Assembly: GCF_036195045.1 (NCBI RefSeq)
Contig: NZ_CP108100.1
Span: 2,604,001-2,668,000 of the forward strand
Direction: 5' to 3'
Source of the DNA: Streptomyces sp. NBC_00236
Lineage (GTDB): Bacteria > Actinomycetota > Actinomycetes > Streptomycetales > Streptomycetaceae
DNA length: 64,000 nucleotides
Part shown: positions 27,069 to 36,789 of the stretch, piece by piece
Position numbering within the stretch: position 1 is the stretch's first letter
Layout: each line of letters begins with the position of its first letter
The notes under the pieces: generated by a model
Database searches by the model: none
The model's input: the letters and a program-made list of their open reading frames with translations, nothing else
What the model was told of the DNA's origin: nothing
Translations under genes and position numbers: made by a program

Positions 27069-28469
27069 GTGACATACCCGCCGAATGTACGCCCGGCGCC
27101 GCACCACGCGCCGGAGCAGCAGCCTGCGCCGGCGGCCGTGCCCGCGCCGCCGCCGCACAGTGTCCGGGCGGTCGTGACGGAGCGGCTGCGTGCCGCGGCG
27201 ACCACCGAGCCGGGCCGGCTCCAGATCATCGGGGCCGTGCTGGCGCTGCTCGTCGTGGCGTTCGGGGCGGTGACGGCGTTCGAGATCAGCGACCGCGCGG
27301 CTGCGGCGAACGACGTGGTGGAACGCAGTCAGCCGCTCAGCGCGGACGCGGCGGGCATCTACCGTTCGCTGGCCGATGCGGACGCGGCGGCCGCGAGCGG
27401 CTTCCTGGCCGGACCGCAGGAGCCGCGCGCGGTGCACGACCAGTACGTGAAGGACATCGACGACGCCTCCCGGCTGCTGGTGAAGGCCGCGGCCAACACG
27501 GACGCGTCGACGAAGTCCGGCCACGAGATCACCACGCTCAACAAGGAGCTGCCGCGCTACACCGGGCTGATCGAGCGCGCCCGTGCCAACAACCGGCAGG
27601 GCCTGCCGCTGGGCGGCGCCTATCTCCGCTACGCCAACCAGAAGATGGCGAACGAGCTGCTGCCGGCCGCCGAGCGGCTGTACACCGCGGAGACGGACCG
27701 GCTCGACCAGGACTACCACTCCGCACGGACGTGGCCGTTCTTCTCCCTGGGCATCGGCGTCATCGCGCTGGCCGTGCTGTTCTGGGCCCAGCGGCGCAAC
27801 TACCGCAGGACGAACCGGGTGTTCAACCACGGCCTGCTCGCGGCGACCGCGGCGGCGACCGTGGTCCTGCTGTGGCTGGCGGTGGGGCACTCGGTGGCCC
27901 GTTCCGATCTGGCCGAGGCCAACACGCATGGCCAGCAGTCCCTGGACGTGCTCAACCGGGCGCGCATCGACTCGCTGAAGGCGCGCTCCAGTGAGAACCT
28001 CACGGTGGTCGCCCGTGGTGCGGTGCTCACCGCGGACGGCAAGAAGGACAAGTACGAGACGGACTACGGCACGGGCATGAAGGCACTCGGACAAGAGCTG
28101 AGCAAGGCCGCGAAGTTCGCCGAGGACACGGACGACACCGAGGGCGGCAAGCCCGTGGCCGACGCCATGGCGGCGGTCACCGAGTGGCAGAGCCGCCACC
28201 GGACCGCCCGCAAGACCGATGACAGCGGCGACTACGACACCGCGCTGGAGCAGATCATCGGGGCCGAGAACTCGACGGGTGAGTCCTTCAGCCGGGTGGA
28301 CGAAGCGCTGCGGAAGGCGCTCGCGCACGAGCAGAGCGACTTCACCCGGGCCGCCGAGGACGGGCGCGGGGCCCTGGGCGGGCTGCCGATCGGCGCAGCG
28401 GCCCTGGCCGTGCTGGGCGCGGTGGCGGCGATCGTCGGCGTCAACCGCAGGCTCTCGGAGTTCCGGTGA
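27069..28469 (+). CDS. GlnX-like four-helix membrane signalling protein
   Basis: The 466-residue protein has a Pro-rich cytoplasmic start, TM1 at about 51-71, an outer helical domain (72-220), TM2 about 222-241 and TM3 about 254-274, a second outer helical domain, and TM4 close to the C-terminus (GGLPIGAAALAVLGAVAAIVGV). This matches mycobacterial GlnX, which relays the ligand state of the binding protein GlnH to kinase PknG. Start GTG 27069 follows a strong GGGGGAGG. Its end overlaps possible starts of the solute-binding gene. Confidence 0.82.
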   Translation: MTYPPNVRPAPHHAPEQQPAPAAVPAPPPHSVRAVVTERLRAAATTEPGRLQIIGAVLALLVVAFGAVTAFEISDRAAAANDVVERSQPLSADAAGIYRSLADADAAAASGFLAGPQEPRAVHDQYVKDIDDASRLLVKAAANTDASTKSGHEITTLNKELPRYTGLIERARANNRQGLPLGGAYLRYANQKMANELLPAAERLYTAETDRLDQDYHSARTWPFFSLGIGVIALAVLFWAQRRNYRRTNRVFNHGLLAATAAATVVLLWLAVGHSVARSDLAEANTHGQQSLDVLNRARIDSLKARSSENLTVVARGAVLTADGKKDKYETDYGTGMKALGQELSKAAKFAEDTDDTEGGKPVADAMAAVTEWQSRHRTARKTDDSGDYDTALEQIIGAENSTGESFSRVDEALRKALAHEQSDFTRAAEDGRGALGGLPIGAAALAVLGAVAAIVGVNRRLSEFR

Positions 28470-28480
28470 CAGGGGGAGCG

Positions 28481-29563
28481 ATGACAGCGAAGGACCCGAG
28501 GACGGGCCCGGGGACGGCCCGCGGGGGCCGTCCGCACCGGCTGCGCGGCTGGGGCGGGGTGACCGCCATGGCAGCGGCCTGCGCGGTGACGGCATCGCTG
28601 ACCCTGCTGCCGCTCTCCCACAGCGGCAAGGACGCCTTCGACGAGCCGGGCAGAGGATCGGGGACGGCCCACGCCGTCCAGGCCCGGGCCGACGACTGCA
28701 CGGACCCGGAGGCCAGCCTGCTGCCCGGCCGGGCGGAGGGCGACGCGATCAAGCGGATCAAGGACCGCGGCAAGCTGATCGCCGGCGTCGACCAGAACAG
28801 CTTCCAGTGGGGCTTCCGCAACCCGGAGTCCGGGAATCTCGAAGGCTTCGACATCGATCTGGTGCGGGCCATCGCCAAGGACATCCTCGGCAGCCCGGAC
28901 AAGGTGATCTTCCGGGCGATCCCCACCAACCAGCGGATCGCCGCCCTGCAGAACGACAAGGTCGACGTCGTCGTCCGGACGATGACGATCAACTGTGCCC
29001 GGCTGGACCAGGTGTCGTTCTCCACGGCCTACTTCCAGGCCGGTCAGCAGGTCCTCGCGCCGAAGGAGGACCCGAAGGGGGATCCGGAGAAGGGCAAGCC
29101 GATCACCGGCTTCAACTCCTCGCTGGCCGGAAAGCGGGTCTGCACCGCCGAGGGCTCCACCGCGTACGAGGCGCTGGAGAAGGAGTCGTTCGGCTCCGTG
29201 TTCAAGGACGAGCACGACGGCAGCGCGGCCGACGAGGACAAGCTCACGGTCCCCAACCAGCTGGACTGCCTGGTGCGGCTCCAGATGGGCGAGGTCGACG
29301 CGATCGTCACGGACAACGCCCTCGCGGCCGGCCAGGCCGCCCAGGACCCCGCCGTGGAGCTCAAGGGCGCCCCCTTCACCACCGAGTACTACGGCGTGGC
29401 CACGAAGAAGGGCGCCGACGACCTGGTGTCCCGGGTCAACAAGGTGCTGGTCGACTACCGCGCCGGTGGTACGGAAAGCCTGTGGATGCAGTCGTACCGG
29501 AACTGGCTGAGGAACGGTCTGCCCGGGATAACGGCGCCGCCGGCGCCCAAGTACCGGAACTAG
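28481..29563 (+). CDS. GlnH-like amino-acid-binding protein
   Basis: The 360-residue periplasmic-binding-protein fold of family 3 (GKLIAGVDQNSFQWGFRN, LEGFDIDLVRAIAKDI, later VRLQMGEVDAIVTDN) probably binds Asp/Glu-type amino acids. A hydrophobic segment at about 25-45 serves as signal or anchor; no good lipobox is seen. ATG 28481 has GGGGGAG 3 bases upstream and lies 11 bp after the GlnX-like stop. No permease or ATPase is linked, so it looks like a sensor for the GlnX-like protein, not part of a transporter. Confidence 0.85.
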   Translation: MTAKDPRTGPGTARGGRPHRLRGWGGVTAMAAACAVTASLTLLPLSHSGKDAFDEPGRGSGTAHAVQARADDCTDPEASLLPGRAEGDAIKRIKDRGKLIAGVDQNSFQWGFRNPESGNLEGFDIDLVRAIAKDILGSPDKVIFRAIPTNQRIAALQNDKVDVVVRTMTINCARLDQVSFSTAYFQAGQQVLAPKEDPKGDPEKGKPITGFNSSLAGKRVCTAEGSTAYEALEKESFGSVFKDEHDGSAADEDKLTVPNQLDCLVRLQMGEVDAIVTDNALAAGQAAQDPAVELKGAPFTTEYYGVATKKGADDLVSRVNKVLVDYRAGGTESLWMQSYRNWLRNGLPGITAPPAPKYRN

Positions 29564-29660
29564 GCAGTGGCCGCGGCGGGACGAGACTTCACGGACACGA
29601 CCTGGATCCGGTTCCCGGCCGACGAGCAACTGACGACCGGCCGGCGGTCGACAGCACTGA

Positions 29661-29686
29661 TCCTGCCGGGCCTCCGCCCGGCAGGA
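29661..29686 (+). terminator. Internal hairpin between the glnH-like and coiled-coil genes
   Basis: A perfect 11-bp stem (29661-29671 with 29676-29686) with a CTCC loop stands 18 bases before the next ATG. It may terminate or attenuate the sensor transcript, or protect a processed end. Confidence 0.5.
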
Positions 29687-29704
29687 AGAGCGGAGAGGTG
29701 ATCG

Positions 29705-31039
29705 ATGGGCGTCGCGGGCCCCTTCCCCAGCTACGCGGCCCGGCCTCCCGGCCCGGTCATGGACCGGGACGAGGCCGACCGAGCGCTGGCCCGGCTCGGT
29801 GCGGAGCACGAGGCGATCGAGACCTCGCTCCTCGCCCTTCAGGACCACGCCGGGCGCCGGCTGCTGGAAGGCGCCGACCTCACCGGTGTCACCAAGGAGC
29901 GCTGGAGCGCCACCGAACAGTCGATCACGCTGCTGTGGAGCTACTTCGACGCCTATGCGGGCGCCCTGAACAGGGCGCGCGAGGTGCGGGCCCGGCGCCG
30001 TCAGCCCAACCGCGAGGACCTGGTGGCGCTCACCGAGCTGCTGCGCGGCCAGGGGGTCACGGTGGCGCACGCCGCCGCCGGCCACGATCCCTCGATCACC
30101 GGCCCGGCCCGGCTCTCGGAGCGCTTCACGCTGGAGGACCTGGTCCACCGGATGAACGGGCTGTACGCGCGCTCGCTCGACATGGTCGTCGCCTCCGACT
30201 CCGTCTGGTCGGCGATGCCCGCCCGGATAGATCTGCTCGCCGCCGAGCTGCGCCGCACCCACTCGCTGGCGCACTCGGTCGGCGTCCGGCCCGGGGAGCA
30301 CCCGGCGGGCGACGACCTGGAGTCGATCGTCCAGGAGTTGGCCACGCTGCGGGCGCAGGTGATCTCGGACCCGCTGGCGTTCTGGCTGCCGGGGCCCGGC
30401 AGTTCGGCGCCGGGCGGCGGACGCCCGGACACGACGCGCTACGACCGGGCGGCCCGGGCGCTGGACGAGGTGCGCCGGGAGGTCGAGGCGGTGCTCGCGG
30501 TCCGGCAGGACGCCGAGCAGCGCCTCGTCCAGCTGCGCGACGTCCTGTCCCGCGCCGACCGCACCCTGGCCGAGGCCCGGGCGGCGCGCGGTGAGGTCCT
30601 GGCGAAGATCGCCGCCTCCGAGGTGCCCGCGGTCAACGGCCCGCCGACGGCGCTCCAGGAGCGGCTGGCCGCCGCGTCGGAGTACCGCAGACACGCCCAG
30701 TGGCACCGGCTCTCACCGCTGCTGGAGTCCCTGGAGCAGCAGGCCGAGGAGGAGTTGCTGCGGGCCCGGGAGCAGCTGACGGCGGTCACGGCACCGCTGG
30801 CCGTGCGAGCGGAGCTGCGTGGGCGGCTCGACGCGTACAAGGCGAAGGTGGCCCGGCACGGGCTGGCGGAGGATCCGGTCCTCATCGAGCGGTACGACGC
30901 GGCGCGGCGGATGCTGTGGAGCGCTCCGTGCGATCTAAGGGTCGCCGCGCTGACGGTGCAGCGCTATCAGGACGCGGCGCTGGACATGCTGGCCGGGCGC
31001 GGGCCGTCCGGCCCCGAGGACCGGCGGGGGCACCCATGA
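29705..31039 (+). CDS. Coiled-coil protein of the kinase cluster, 444 aa
   Basis: I recognise no named domain. The protein is soluble and almost wholly helical. The C-terminal 200 residues have heptad-like runs (ALDEVRREVEAVLAVRQDAEQRLVQL, SLEQQAEEELLRAREQL) expected of coiled coils. AGAGGTG precedes the ATG. It sits between the binding-protein and kinase genes on the same strand, so it is probably an adaptor or scaffold between the membrane sensor and PknG-like kinase; that role is inference from position. Confidence 0.8.
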   Translation: MGVAGPFPSYAARPPGPVMDRDEADRALARLGAEHEAIETSLLALQDHAGRRLLEGADLTGVTKERWSATEQSITLLWSYFDAYAGALNRAREVRARRRQPNREDLVALTELLRGQGVTVAHAAAGHDPSITGPARLSERFTLEDLVHRMNGLYARSLDMVVASDSVWSAMPARIDLLAAELRRTHSLAHSVGVRPGEHPAGDDLESIVQELATLRAQVISDPLAFWLPGPGSSAPGGGRPDTTRYDRAARALDEVRREVEAVLAVRQDAEQRLVQLRDVLSRADRTLAEARAARGEVLAKIAASEVPAVNGPPTALQERLAAASEYRRHAQWHRLSPLLESLEQQAEEELLRAREQLTAVTAPLAVRAELRGRLDAYKAKVARHGLAEDPVLIERYDAARRMLWSAPCDLRVAALTVQRYQDAALDMLAGRGPSGPEDRRGHP

Positions 31040-31133
31040 CAGGCGCGGGGACTTCGGGGCACAGGGTGTGCGGGACGGGTAGTGACGGAGCGTCGTGGCC
31101 GCCGCGGCGGCGGGGCGGACAGGGGGAATGACC

Positions 31134-33920
31134 ATGAGTACGCAGTGCCAGCGCCCCGCGTGCGAGGGCAGTTACGAGGACATGGGCGGCGGTGAGCTGT
31201 ACTGCGACACCTGCGGTCTGGCGCCGGTCGTGTCGCCGAACGGGATGGTGAGCTCGCCGCCCACCGGGATCGCGGCCGGCGGACGGGGCAGCCGGGGCAG
31301 CAACAGCTCTTCGGCCCGCAGCAGTTCGCAGGCCTCGTCGAGGGCTTCCTCGCGGTCCTCCTCGCGCTCGTCGACCTCGCGCCGTTCGGTTTCGGGGCGG
31401 CTCTCGCGCGCGCTGTCCGGGAGCGCCACCTCGCGTTCGGTCTCGGTGCGTTCCTCGGCCAGGTCGACCGGTTCCTCGGGCCGCAACCGGCTGGGGGCCG
31501 GGCTGGTGCTCGTACCGGATGTGCCGCGTCCCGATCCGCGCACCGCGGTGATGGAGAACCCCGAGGTGCCGGAGCGCAAGCGGTTCTGCTCGCGTTCGGA
31601 CTGCGGGGCGCCGGTGGGGCGGGCCAGGGGCGAACGGCCGGGGCGTACGGAGGGGTTCTGCACCAAGTGCGGCCACCCGTACTCCTTCGTGCCCAAGCTC
31701 CAGGGCGGCGACATCGTCCACGGCCAGTACGAGGTCGCGGGCTGTCTGGCGCACGGCGGGCTCGGCTGGGTCTACCTCGCCGTGGACCGCGCGGTCTCGG
31801 ACCGCTGGGTGGTGCTCAAGGGCCTGCTCGACACCGGTGACCAGGACGCCATGGCGGCGGCCATCTCGGAGCGCCGGTTCCTCGCCGAGATCGAGCACTC
31901 CAACATCGTCCGGATCTACAACTTCGTCGAGCACCTCGACCAGCGGACCGGTTCGCTCGACGGCTACATCGTCATGGAGTACGTCGGCGGCAAGGCGCTC
32001 AAGGAGATCGCCAACGAGCGCCGCACCCCGGCCGGGAAGCGGGATCCGCTGCCGGTCGAGCAGGCGTGCGCGTTCGGCATCGAGGCCCTGGAGGCGCTGG
32101 GCCACCTGCACAGCCGCAACCTGCTCTACTGCGACTTCAAGGTCGACAACGCGATCCAGACCGAGGACCAGCTGAAGCTGATCGACATGGGCGCGGTGCG
32201 CAGGATGGACGACGAGGAGTCGGCCATCTACGGCACGGTGGGGTACCAGGCGCCGGAGGTCGCGGAGGCGGGCCCTTCGGTGGCCTCCGACCTGTACACG
32301 GTCGCGCGGACGCTCGCGGTGCTCACCTTCGACTTCCAGGGGTACACGAACGTCTTCGTGGACTCGCTGCCGGACCCGGACAACATCGAGGTGTTCCGCA
32401 CCTACGAGTCGTTCTACCGGTTGCTGGTGCGGGCCACCGACCCCGATCCGGCGCGGCGGTTCGCCTCCGCAGCGGAGATGGCGGAGCAGCTGACGGGTGT
32501 GCTGCGCGAGGTGGTGTCGCTGCAGACGGGGCGGCCGCGTCCGGCGCTGTCCACGCTGTTCGGTGCGGAGCTGCGGGTCACCGACACGGAGCTCTTCACG
32601 ATCCGCACCGGTGATGTCTCGCGGCTGGGGGCCAGGGCGCCGGAGCCCGGCCGGGCCGGGCTCTTCGGACGGCGGAAGGCCGGCCGGGCGCCGCTGGCGC
32701 CGCCCGTGGCCCCGCCGGCCGCGGTGGCGCCGCCCGGCGGTGTGCCGGGCGCCCTGCCCGCCGGCCCGCCTGCCGGGTTCGCCGCGGGAGCCGGACCGCT
32801 GCCGTCCACCACCACGCATGTCCGCGGCGGAGCTCCGGGCGGCCAGGGAGGCGGCGCCCCGCTCCCGTACGCGCAGAACCAGGCGGTCATTCCGGCTCCC
32901 CGGGTACCGCTCGCGGATCCGGCGGCCGTTCCGGGTCCCTACAGCACGAACGGCCCCCGGCTGGCCGGGCTCGACGTGCGCGCGACCTCGCTCGCCCTGC
33001 CGGTGCCCAGGGTCGACGCGAGCGACCCCAACGCGGGTTTCCTCGCCGGGGTGATGGCCTCGGCACCCGCCGAACTGATCGCCGCACTCCAGGCCGTACC
33101 GGCCGCCTCGCTGGAGACCCGGCTGCGTGAGCTGCGGGCCGCCCTGGAGATGAACGACCTCGCCGGTGCGACGGAGACCCTGAACGCGCTGGAGGCGAAG
33201 CACCCGGACGACTGGCGGGTGGTCTGGTACCGCGGGCTCACCTCCCTGGTGTCCGGCGACAAGGAGAACGCGGCCCTGTCCTTCGACGCGGTCTACGACG
33301 CGTTCCCCGGCGAGCCGGCTCCGAAGCTGGCCCTCGGCATCTGCGCGGAGGTCCTGGGCCAGTTGGACAACGCCGCCGAGTACTACCGGCTGGTGTGGAT
33401 GACCGACCCGAGCTTCGTGAGCGCGGCGTTCGGCCTGGCCCGGGTGCAGATCGCGGCCGGGGACCGGGGCGGGGCCGTCCGGACCCTGGAGTCGGTGCCG
33501 GAGGCGTCGATCCACTTCACGGCGGCCCGGGTCGCCGCGGTACGGGCCCGGCTGCGCGAACGGGCCCCGGACGACCCGCTGATCAACGATCTGATGGCCG
33601 CGTCGGCGCAGGTCTCGGGGCTGGCCGGGCTCGGTCTGGACGCGGTGCGCCGCGAGCAGTTGTCGACCGAGGTGCTGGGGACGGCGCTCGACTGGGTACT
33701 CTCCGGTAGTCCCACGGCTCGGTCCTCGGACCCGCAGTCGGCCCCGCACGCCGGGGCACAGGGGCCGAGGACGCTGCTCGGCAGTGAGTTGGACGAGCGC
33801 GGCCTGCGTTTCGGGCTTGAGCGGTCGTACCGGATGCTCGCCCGGCTGGCGGAGCCCGGTGACGAGAGGATCGAACTGGTGGAGCGGGCCAACCGTTTCC
33901 GCCCCCGAACGTGGGTGTGA
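31134..33920 (+). CDS. PknG-like Ser/Thr protein kinase with zinc ribbons and TPR domain
   Basis: The 928-residue protein has an N-terminal zinc ribbon (CQRPAC...CDTC), a long Ser/Arg-rich linker, a rubredoxin-like CSRSDC...CTKCG module near 145-180, and a kinase domain about 198-470 (catalytic D334 in YCDFKVDN, DMG 351-353). A Pro/Ala linker and a TPR-like C-terminal region (about 630-900) follow. The redox/zinc-kinase-TPR order is that of PknG, which phosphorylates FHA regulators of 2-oxoglutarate metabolism. ATG 31134 is chosen because AGGGGGA is well spaced from it; ATG 31128 is too close. Confidence 0.88.
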   Translation: MSTQCQRPACEGSYEDMGGGELYCDTCGLAPVVSPNGMVSSPPTGIAAGGRGSRGSNSSSARSSSQASSRASSRSSSRSSTSRRSVSGRLSRALSGSATSRSVSVRSSARSTGSSGRNRLGAGLVLVPDVPRPDPRTAVMENPEVPERKRFCSRSDCGAPVGRARGERPGRTEGFCTKCGHPYSFVPKLQGGDIVHGQYEVAGCLAHGGLGWVYLAVDRAVSDRWVVLKGLLDTGDQDAMAAAISERRFLAEIEHSNIVRIYNFVEHLDQRTGSLDGYIVMEYVGGKALKEIANERRTPAGKRDPLPVEQACAFGIEALEALGHLHSRNLLYCDFKVDNAIQTEDQLKLIDMGAVRRMDDEESAIYGTVGYQAPEVAEAGPSVASDLYTVARTLAVLTFDFQGYTNVFVDSLPDPDNIEVFRTYESFYRLLVRATDPDPARRFASAAEMAEQLTGVLREVVSLQTGRPRPALSTLFGAELRVTDTELFTIRTGDVSRLGARAPEPGRAGLFGRRKAGRAPLAPPVAPPAAVAPPGGVPGALPAGPPAGFAAGAGPLPSTTTHVRGGAPGGQGGGAPLPYAQNQAVIPAPRVPLADPAAVPGPYSTNGPRLAGLDVRATSLALPVPRVDASDPNAGFLAGVMASAPAELIAALQAVPAASLETRLRELRAALEMNDLAGATETLNALEAKHPDDWRVVWYRGLTSLVSGDKENAALSFDAVYDAFPGEPAPKLALGICAEVLGQLDNAAEYYRLVWMTDPSFVSAAFGLARVQIAAGDRGGAVRTLESVPEASIHFTAARVAAVRARLRERAPDDPLINDLMAASAQVSGLAGLGLDAVRREQLSTEVLGTALDWVLSGSPTARSSDPQSAPHAGAQGPRTLLGSELDERGLRFGLERSYRMLARLAEPGDERIELVERANRFRPRTWV

Positions 33921-33922
33921 AC

Positions 33923-35230
33923 ATGTCGCAGAAGCCACAGGAGACTGCCTTGTCGAGGTGTCCGGGCTGCGAGGAGCCGCTGGAGCCGGGGGACCTGTTC
34001 TGCGGTGCGTGCGGGTACGACCTGTCGGCCGTGCCCGAGCCGCCGCAGGACCGCCCGACGATCGCCATCGCCACCCCTGCCGGGGAGCCCTCGCCGGACG
34101 TCGGCTCCGGACCGGCCCCGGAGGCGGTGGAGCCCGCCCCGTGGCAGGCGCCCGGTTCCGCGCCGGCTGCGGAGCGTTCGGTGCCACCGGGGACCCGTGT
34201 CGACGGGCCCGGCGCGTCGGGCGACTTCGAGCTGGCCGCGCCCGCGCCCGCGGGGGCGGCGCCGGATCCCCGTACCTCCCCCGACCCGGCTCTGACCCCG
34301 TCGGCCGGCACCAAGGTGTGTGTGGCCTGCCGGGCGGGCCGGGTGGACAACGACGGCTACTGCGAGAACTGCGGCCACGCCCAGCCGCGCGAGCGCGACC
34401 ACATGGAGCAGGAGCTCGAATCGGTCGCCGCGGTCAGCGACCGCGGGCTGCGTCATCACCGCAACGAGGACGCGTTCGCCGTGTCGACCACCGCGTTGCC
34501 GGACGGCTCGCCGGCCGTCGTCGCGATCGTGTGCGACGGGGTGTCGTCGGCCAGCCGGCCCGACGAGGCCTCGGCCGCCGCCGCGCACGCCGCCAACGAG
34601 GCGCTGCTGGAGTCGCTGCCGCGCGGCACGCATCCGCAGCAGGCGATGCACGAGGCGATCGTCGCCGCCGCCGAGTCGGTCAACCGGCTGGCGCAGGACC
34701 CCGGTCAGGCGCAGGAGCACGATCCGCACCGCCATCAGAACGCCCCGGCCTGCACCCTCGTCGGCGCGATCATGGCGAGCGGGCTGCTGGTCATCGGCTG
34801 GGTCGGCGACAGCCGCGTGTACTGGGTGCCCGAGGACCGCTCCACCGCACCTGCCCGGCTCACCGAGGACGACTCCTGGGCCTCGCAGATGGTCGCGGCC
34901 GGCCTGATGAACGAGGCGGAGGCGTACGCCGACGAGCGCGCCCACGCCATCACGGGCTGGCTCGGCGCTGACGCCTACGAACTGGAGCCGCACACCGCGT
35001 CGTTCAAACCGGACCGGCCGGGACTCGTGGTGGTCTGCACGGACGGCTTGTGGAACTACGCGGAGTCCGCGGCCCAAATGGCCGCCGCCGTGCCCGAGGA
35101 CGCGTACGAACGGCCGCTGCACGGGGCCCAGGTGCTGGTGGGCCACGCCCTCGACGGCGGGGGCCACGACAACGTAACAGTGGCCCTGCTGCCGTTCGCC
35201 GTACCACCGCAAGGGGCAGGATCCGCCTGA
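33923..35230 (+). CDS. PP2C-type Ser/Thr phosphatase with N-terminal zinc ribbons
   Basis: The 435-residue protein has two zinc-ribbon modules (CPGCEEPL...CGACG and CVACRAGRVDNDGYCENCG) joined by a Pro/Ala linker. The PP2C domain has RNEDAF, CDGVSSA, GDSRVYW, TDGLWNY and HDNVTVALL, the metal-binding motifs of an active PPM phosphatase. It directly follows the kinase gene; GTG starts at 33911 and 33917 would overlap it. It is the natural eraser for the PknG-like kinase. The zinc-ribbon pairs resemble those of the kinase and FHA proteins. Confidence 0.9.
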   Translation: MSQKPQETALSRCPGCEEPLEPGDLFCGACGYDLSAVPEPPQDRPTIAIATPAGEPSPDVGSGPAPEAVEPAPWQAPGSAPAAERSVPPGTRVDGPGASGDFELAAPAPAGAAPDPRTSPDPALTPSAGTKVCVACRAGRVDNDGYCENCGHAQPRERDHMEQELESVAAVSDRGLRHHRNEDAFAVSTTALPDGSPAVVAIVCDGVSSASRPDEASAAAAHAANEALLESLPRGTHPQQAMHEAIVAAAESVNRLAQDPGQAQEHDPHRHQNAPACTLVGAIMASGLLVIGWVGDSRVYWVPEDRSTAPARLTEDDSWASQMVAAGLMNEAEAYADERAHAITGWLGADAYELEPHTASFKPDRPGLVVVCTDGLWNYAESAAQMAAAVPEDAYERPLHGAQVLVGHALDGGGHDNVTVALLPFAVPPQGAGSA

Positions 35231-35330
35231 AGCAGCGGGTGAGTCCCGCTCCGTCCGCCCCTGCACCTCCGATGCCGTTGTCCGCACATCTGTCTTCATC
35301 TGACATGTGGAGCCTCAAGGAGCCGATCAG

Positions 35331-36683
35331 ATGGCCAACTTCTCCAAGTCGAACGTGCCGCAGTTCTCCGTCGAGGTGTATCAGAACGAATATCTGCCCG
35401 AGGGCGGCCGTGAGGTCAACGGCATCATCACGGTCACCTCGACCGGGGGCGGCACCACCGGTGGCGTTCCGCTGACGGGTTCGACGAGCCCGCGCCTGCC
35501 CGGCGGGGCCACCGACGCGGCGGTGGTGATCATGGTGGACTGCTCGGGTTCGATGGACTACCCGCCGACGAAGATGCGCAACGCCCGCGACGCGACGGCG
35601 GCGGCCGTCGACACGCTGCGCGACGGCACGTCCTTCGCCGTGGTGGCCGGGACCCACGTCGCCAAGGACGTGTACCCGGGCAACGGGCGGCTCGCGGTCG
35701 CGGACGCACAGACGAAGGCCCAGGCGAAGGAGGCCCTGCGCCGGCTCAGCGCGGGCGGCGGTACGGCGATCGGGACCTGGCTGCGGCTGGCGGACCGGCT
35801 GCTCGGCGCCGCCGATGTGGAGATCCGGCACGGGATCCTGCTGACGGACGGGCGCAACGAGCACGAGGCGCCGGAGGACCTGCGGGCCGCGCTCGACGCG
35901 TGCGCCGGCCGGTTCACGTGCGACGCCCGCGGTGTCGGGACCGACTGGGAAGTGAAAGAGGTCACAGCGATCGCCTCGGCGCTGCTCGGCACGGCCGACA
36001 TCGTCGCCGACCCGGCCGGGCTGGCCGCGGACTTCACGCAGATGATGGAGAACGCGATGGGCAAGGAGGTCGCGGACGTGGCGCTGCGGCTCTGGACCCC
36101 GGTCGGTGTGCAGATCAAGTTCGTGAAGCAGGTCGCGCCGACGGTGGCCGAGCTGACCGACCGCAGGACCGAGGCCGGTCCGCGCGCGGGCGACTACCCC
36201 ACCGGTTCCTGGGGCGACGAGTCCCGCGACTACCACGTGTGCGTGCAGGTTCCGGAGGCCGGCATCGGGCAGGAGATGCTGGCGGCACGCGTCTCGCTGA
36301 TCCTTCCCGACCCGGCCGGCGGGGCGCCCCGGACGCTCTCGCAGGGGCTGGTACGGGCGGTGTGGACGGACGACATGGTGGCGTCGACCTCGATCAATCC
36401 GCAGGTCGCGCACTACACGGGTCAGGCGGAACTGGCACAAGTCATCCAGCAGGGTCTCGATGCGCGCAAGTCGGGAGACTTCGACGGCGCGACGGCCAAA
36501 CTGGGCCGTGCGGTGCAGTTGGCATCGGCGTCCGGGAACGAGGACACTGCGAAACTGCTTTCGAAGGTGGTAGACGTCGTCGACGCGGCGACCGGTACTG
36601 TGCGACTGAAGGCGAAGGTCGCGGAAGCGGACGAGATGACACTCGAAACGCGCTCCACGAAGACAGTTCGCGTCAAGAAATAG
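35331..36683 (+). CDS. von Willebrand factor A domain protein
   Basis: The 450-residue soluble protein has a vWA domain with an intact MIDAS motif D70-C-S72-G-S74 (MVDCSGSMDYP) and a downstream DGRNEHEA strand end. C-terminal helices in GQAELAQVIQQGLDARKSGDFDGATAKLGRAVQLA look like a TPR-type pair. AAGGAG lies 8 bases before ATG 35331. It probably organises protein contacts in the kinase/phosphatase module; vWA-PP2C-kinase-FHA groupings are a recurring bacterial signalling set. Confidence 0.87.
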   Translation: MANFSKSNVPQFSVEVYQNEYLPEGGREVNGIITVTSTGGGTTGGVPLTGSTSPRLPGGATDAAVVIMVDCSGSMDYPPTKMRNARDATAAAVDTLRDGTSFAVVAGTHVAKDVYPGNGRLAVADAQTKAQAKEALRRLSAGGGTAIGTWLRLADRLLGAADVEIRHGILLTDGRNEHEAPEDLRAALDACAGRFTCDARGVGTDWEVKEVTAIASALLGTADIVADPAGLAADFTQMMENAMGKEVADVALRLWTPVGVQIKFVKQVAPTVAELTDRRTEAGPRAGDYPTGSWGDESRDYHVCVQVPEAGIGQEMLAARVSLILPDPAGGAPRTLSQGLVRAVWTDDMVASTSINPQVAHYTGQAELAQVIQQGLDARKSGDFDGATAKLGRAVQLASASGNEDTAKLLSKVVDVVDAATGTVRLKAKVAEADEMTLETRSTKTVRVKK

Positions 36684-36703
36684 TCATATATCCGCACTGA
36701 TGA

Positions 36704-36734
36704 GCCGCCCGACCGGTCAGGTCCGCCGGGCGGC
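36704..36734 (+). terminator. Hairpin between the vWA and FHA genes
   Basis: An 8-bp perfect stem (36704-36711 with 36727-36734) with a 15-base loop lies 20 bases after the vWA stop. It could terminate partially or set a lower FHA expression level. Confidence 0.45.
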
Positions 36735-36789
36735 GACGCAAGAAGAATGACGGCCCACGGGCCGGACGAGGAGAGGGGGAAGCGCCGAC

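Noticed and set aside
28481..29563. Amino-acid ABC importer
   Set aside because: A binding protein is present but no permease or ATPase gene is linked; the neighbours are signalling genes.
30882..34187. 1101-codon minus-strand frame over the kinase gene
   Set aside because: Shadow of the PknG-like gene; no recognisable domain.
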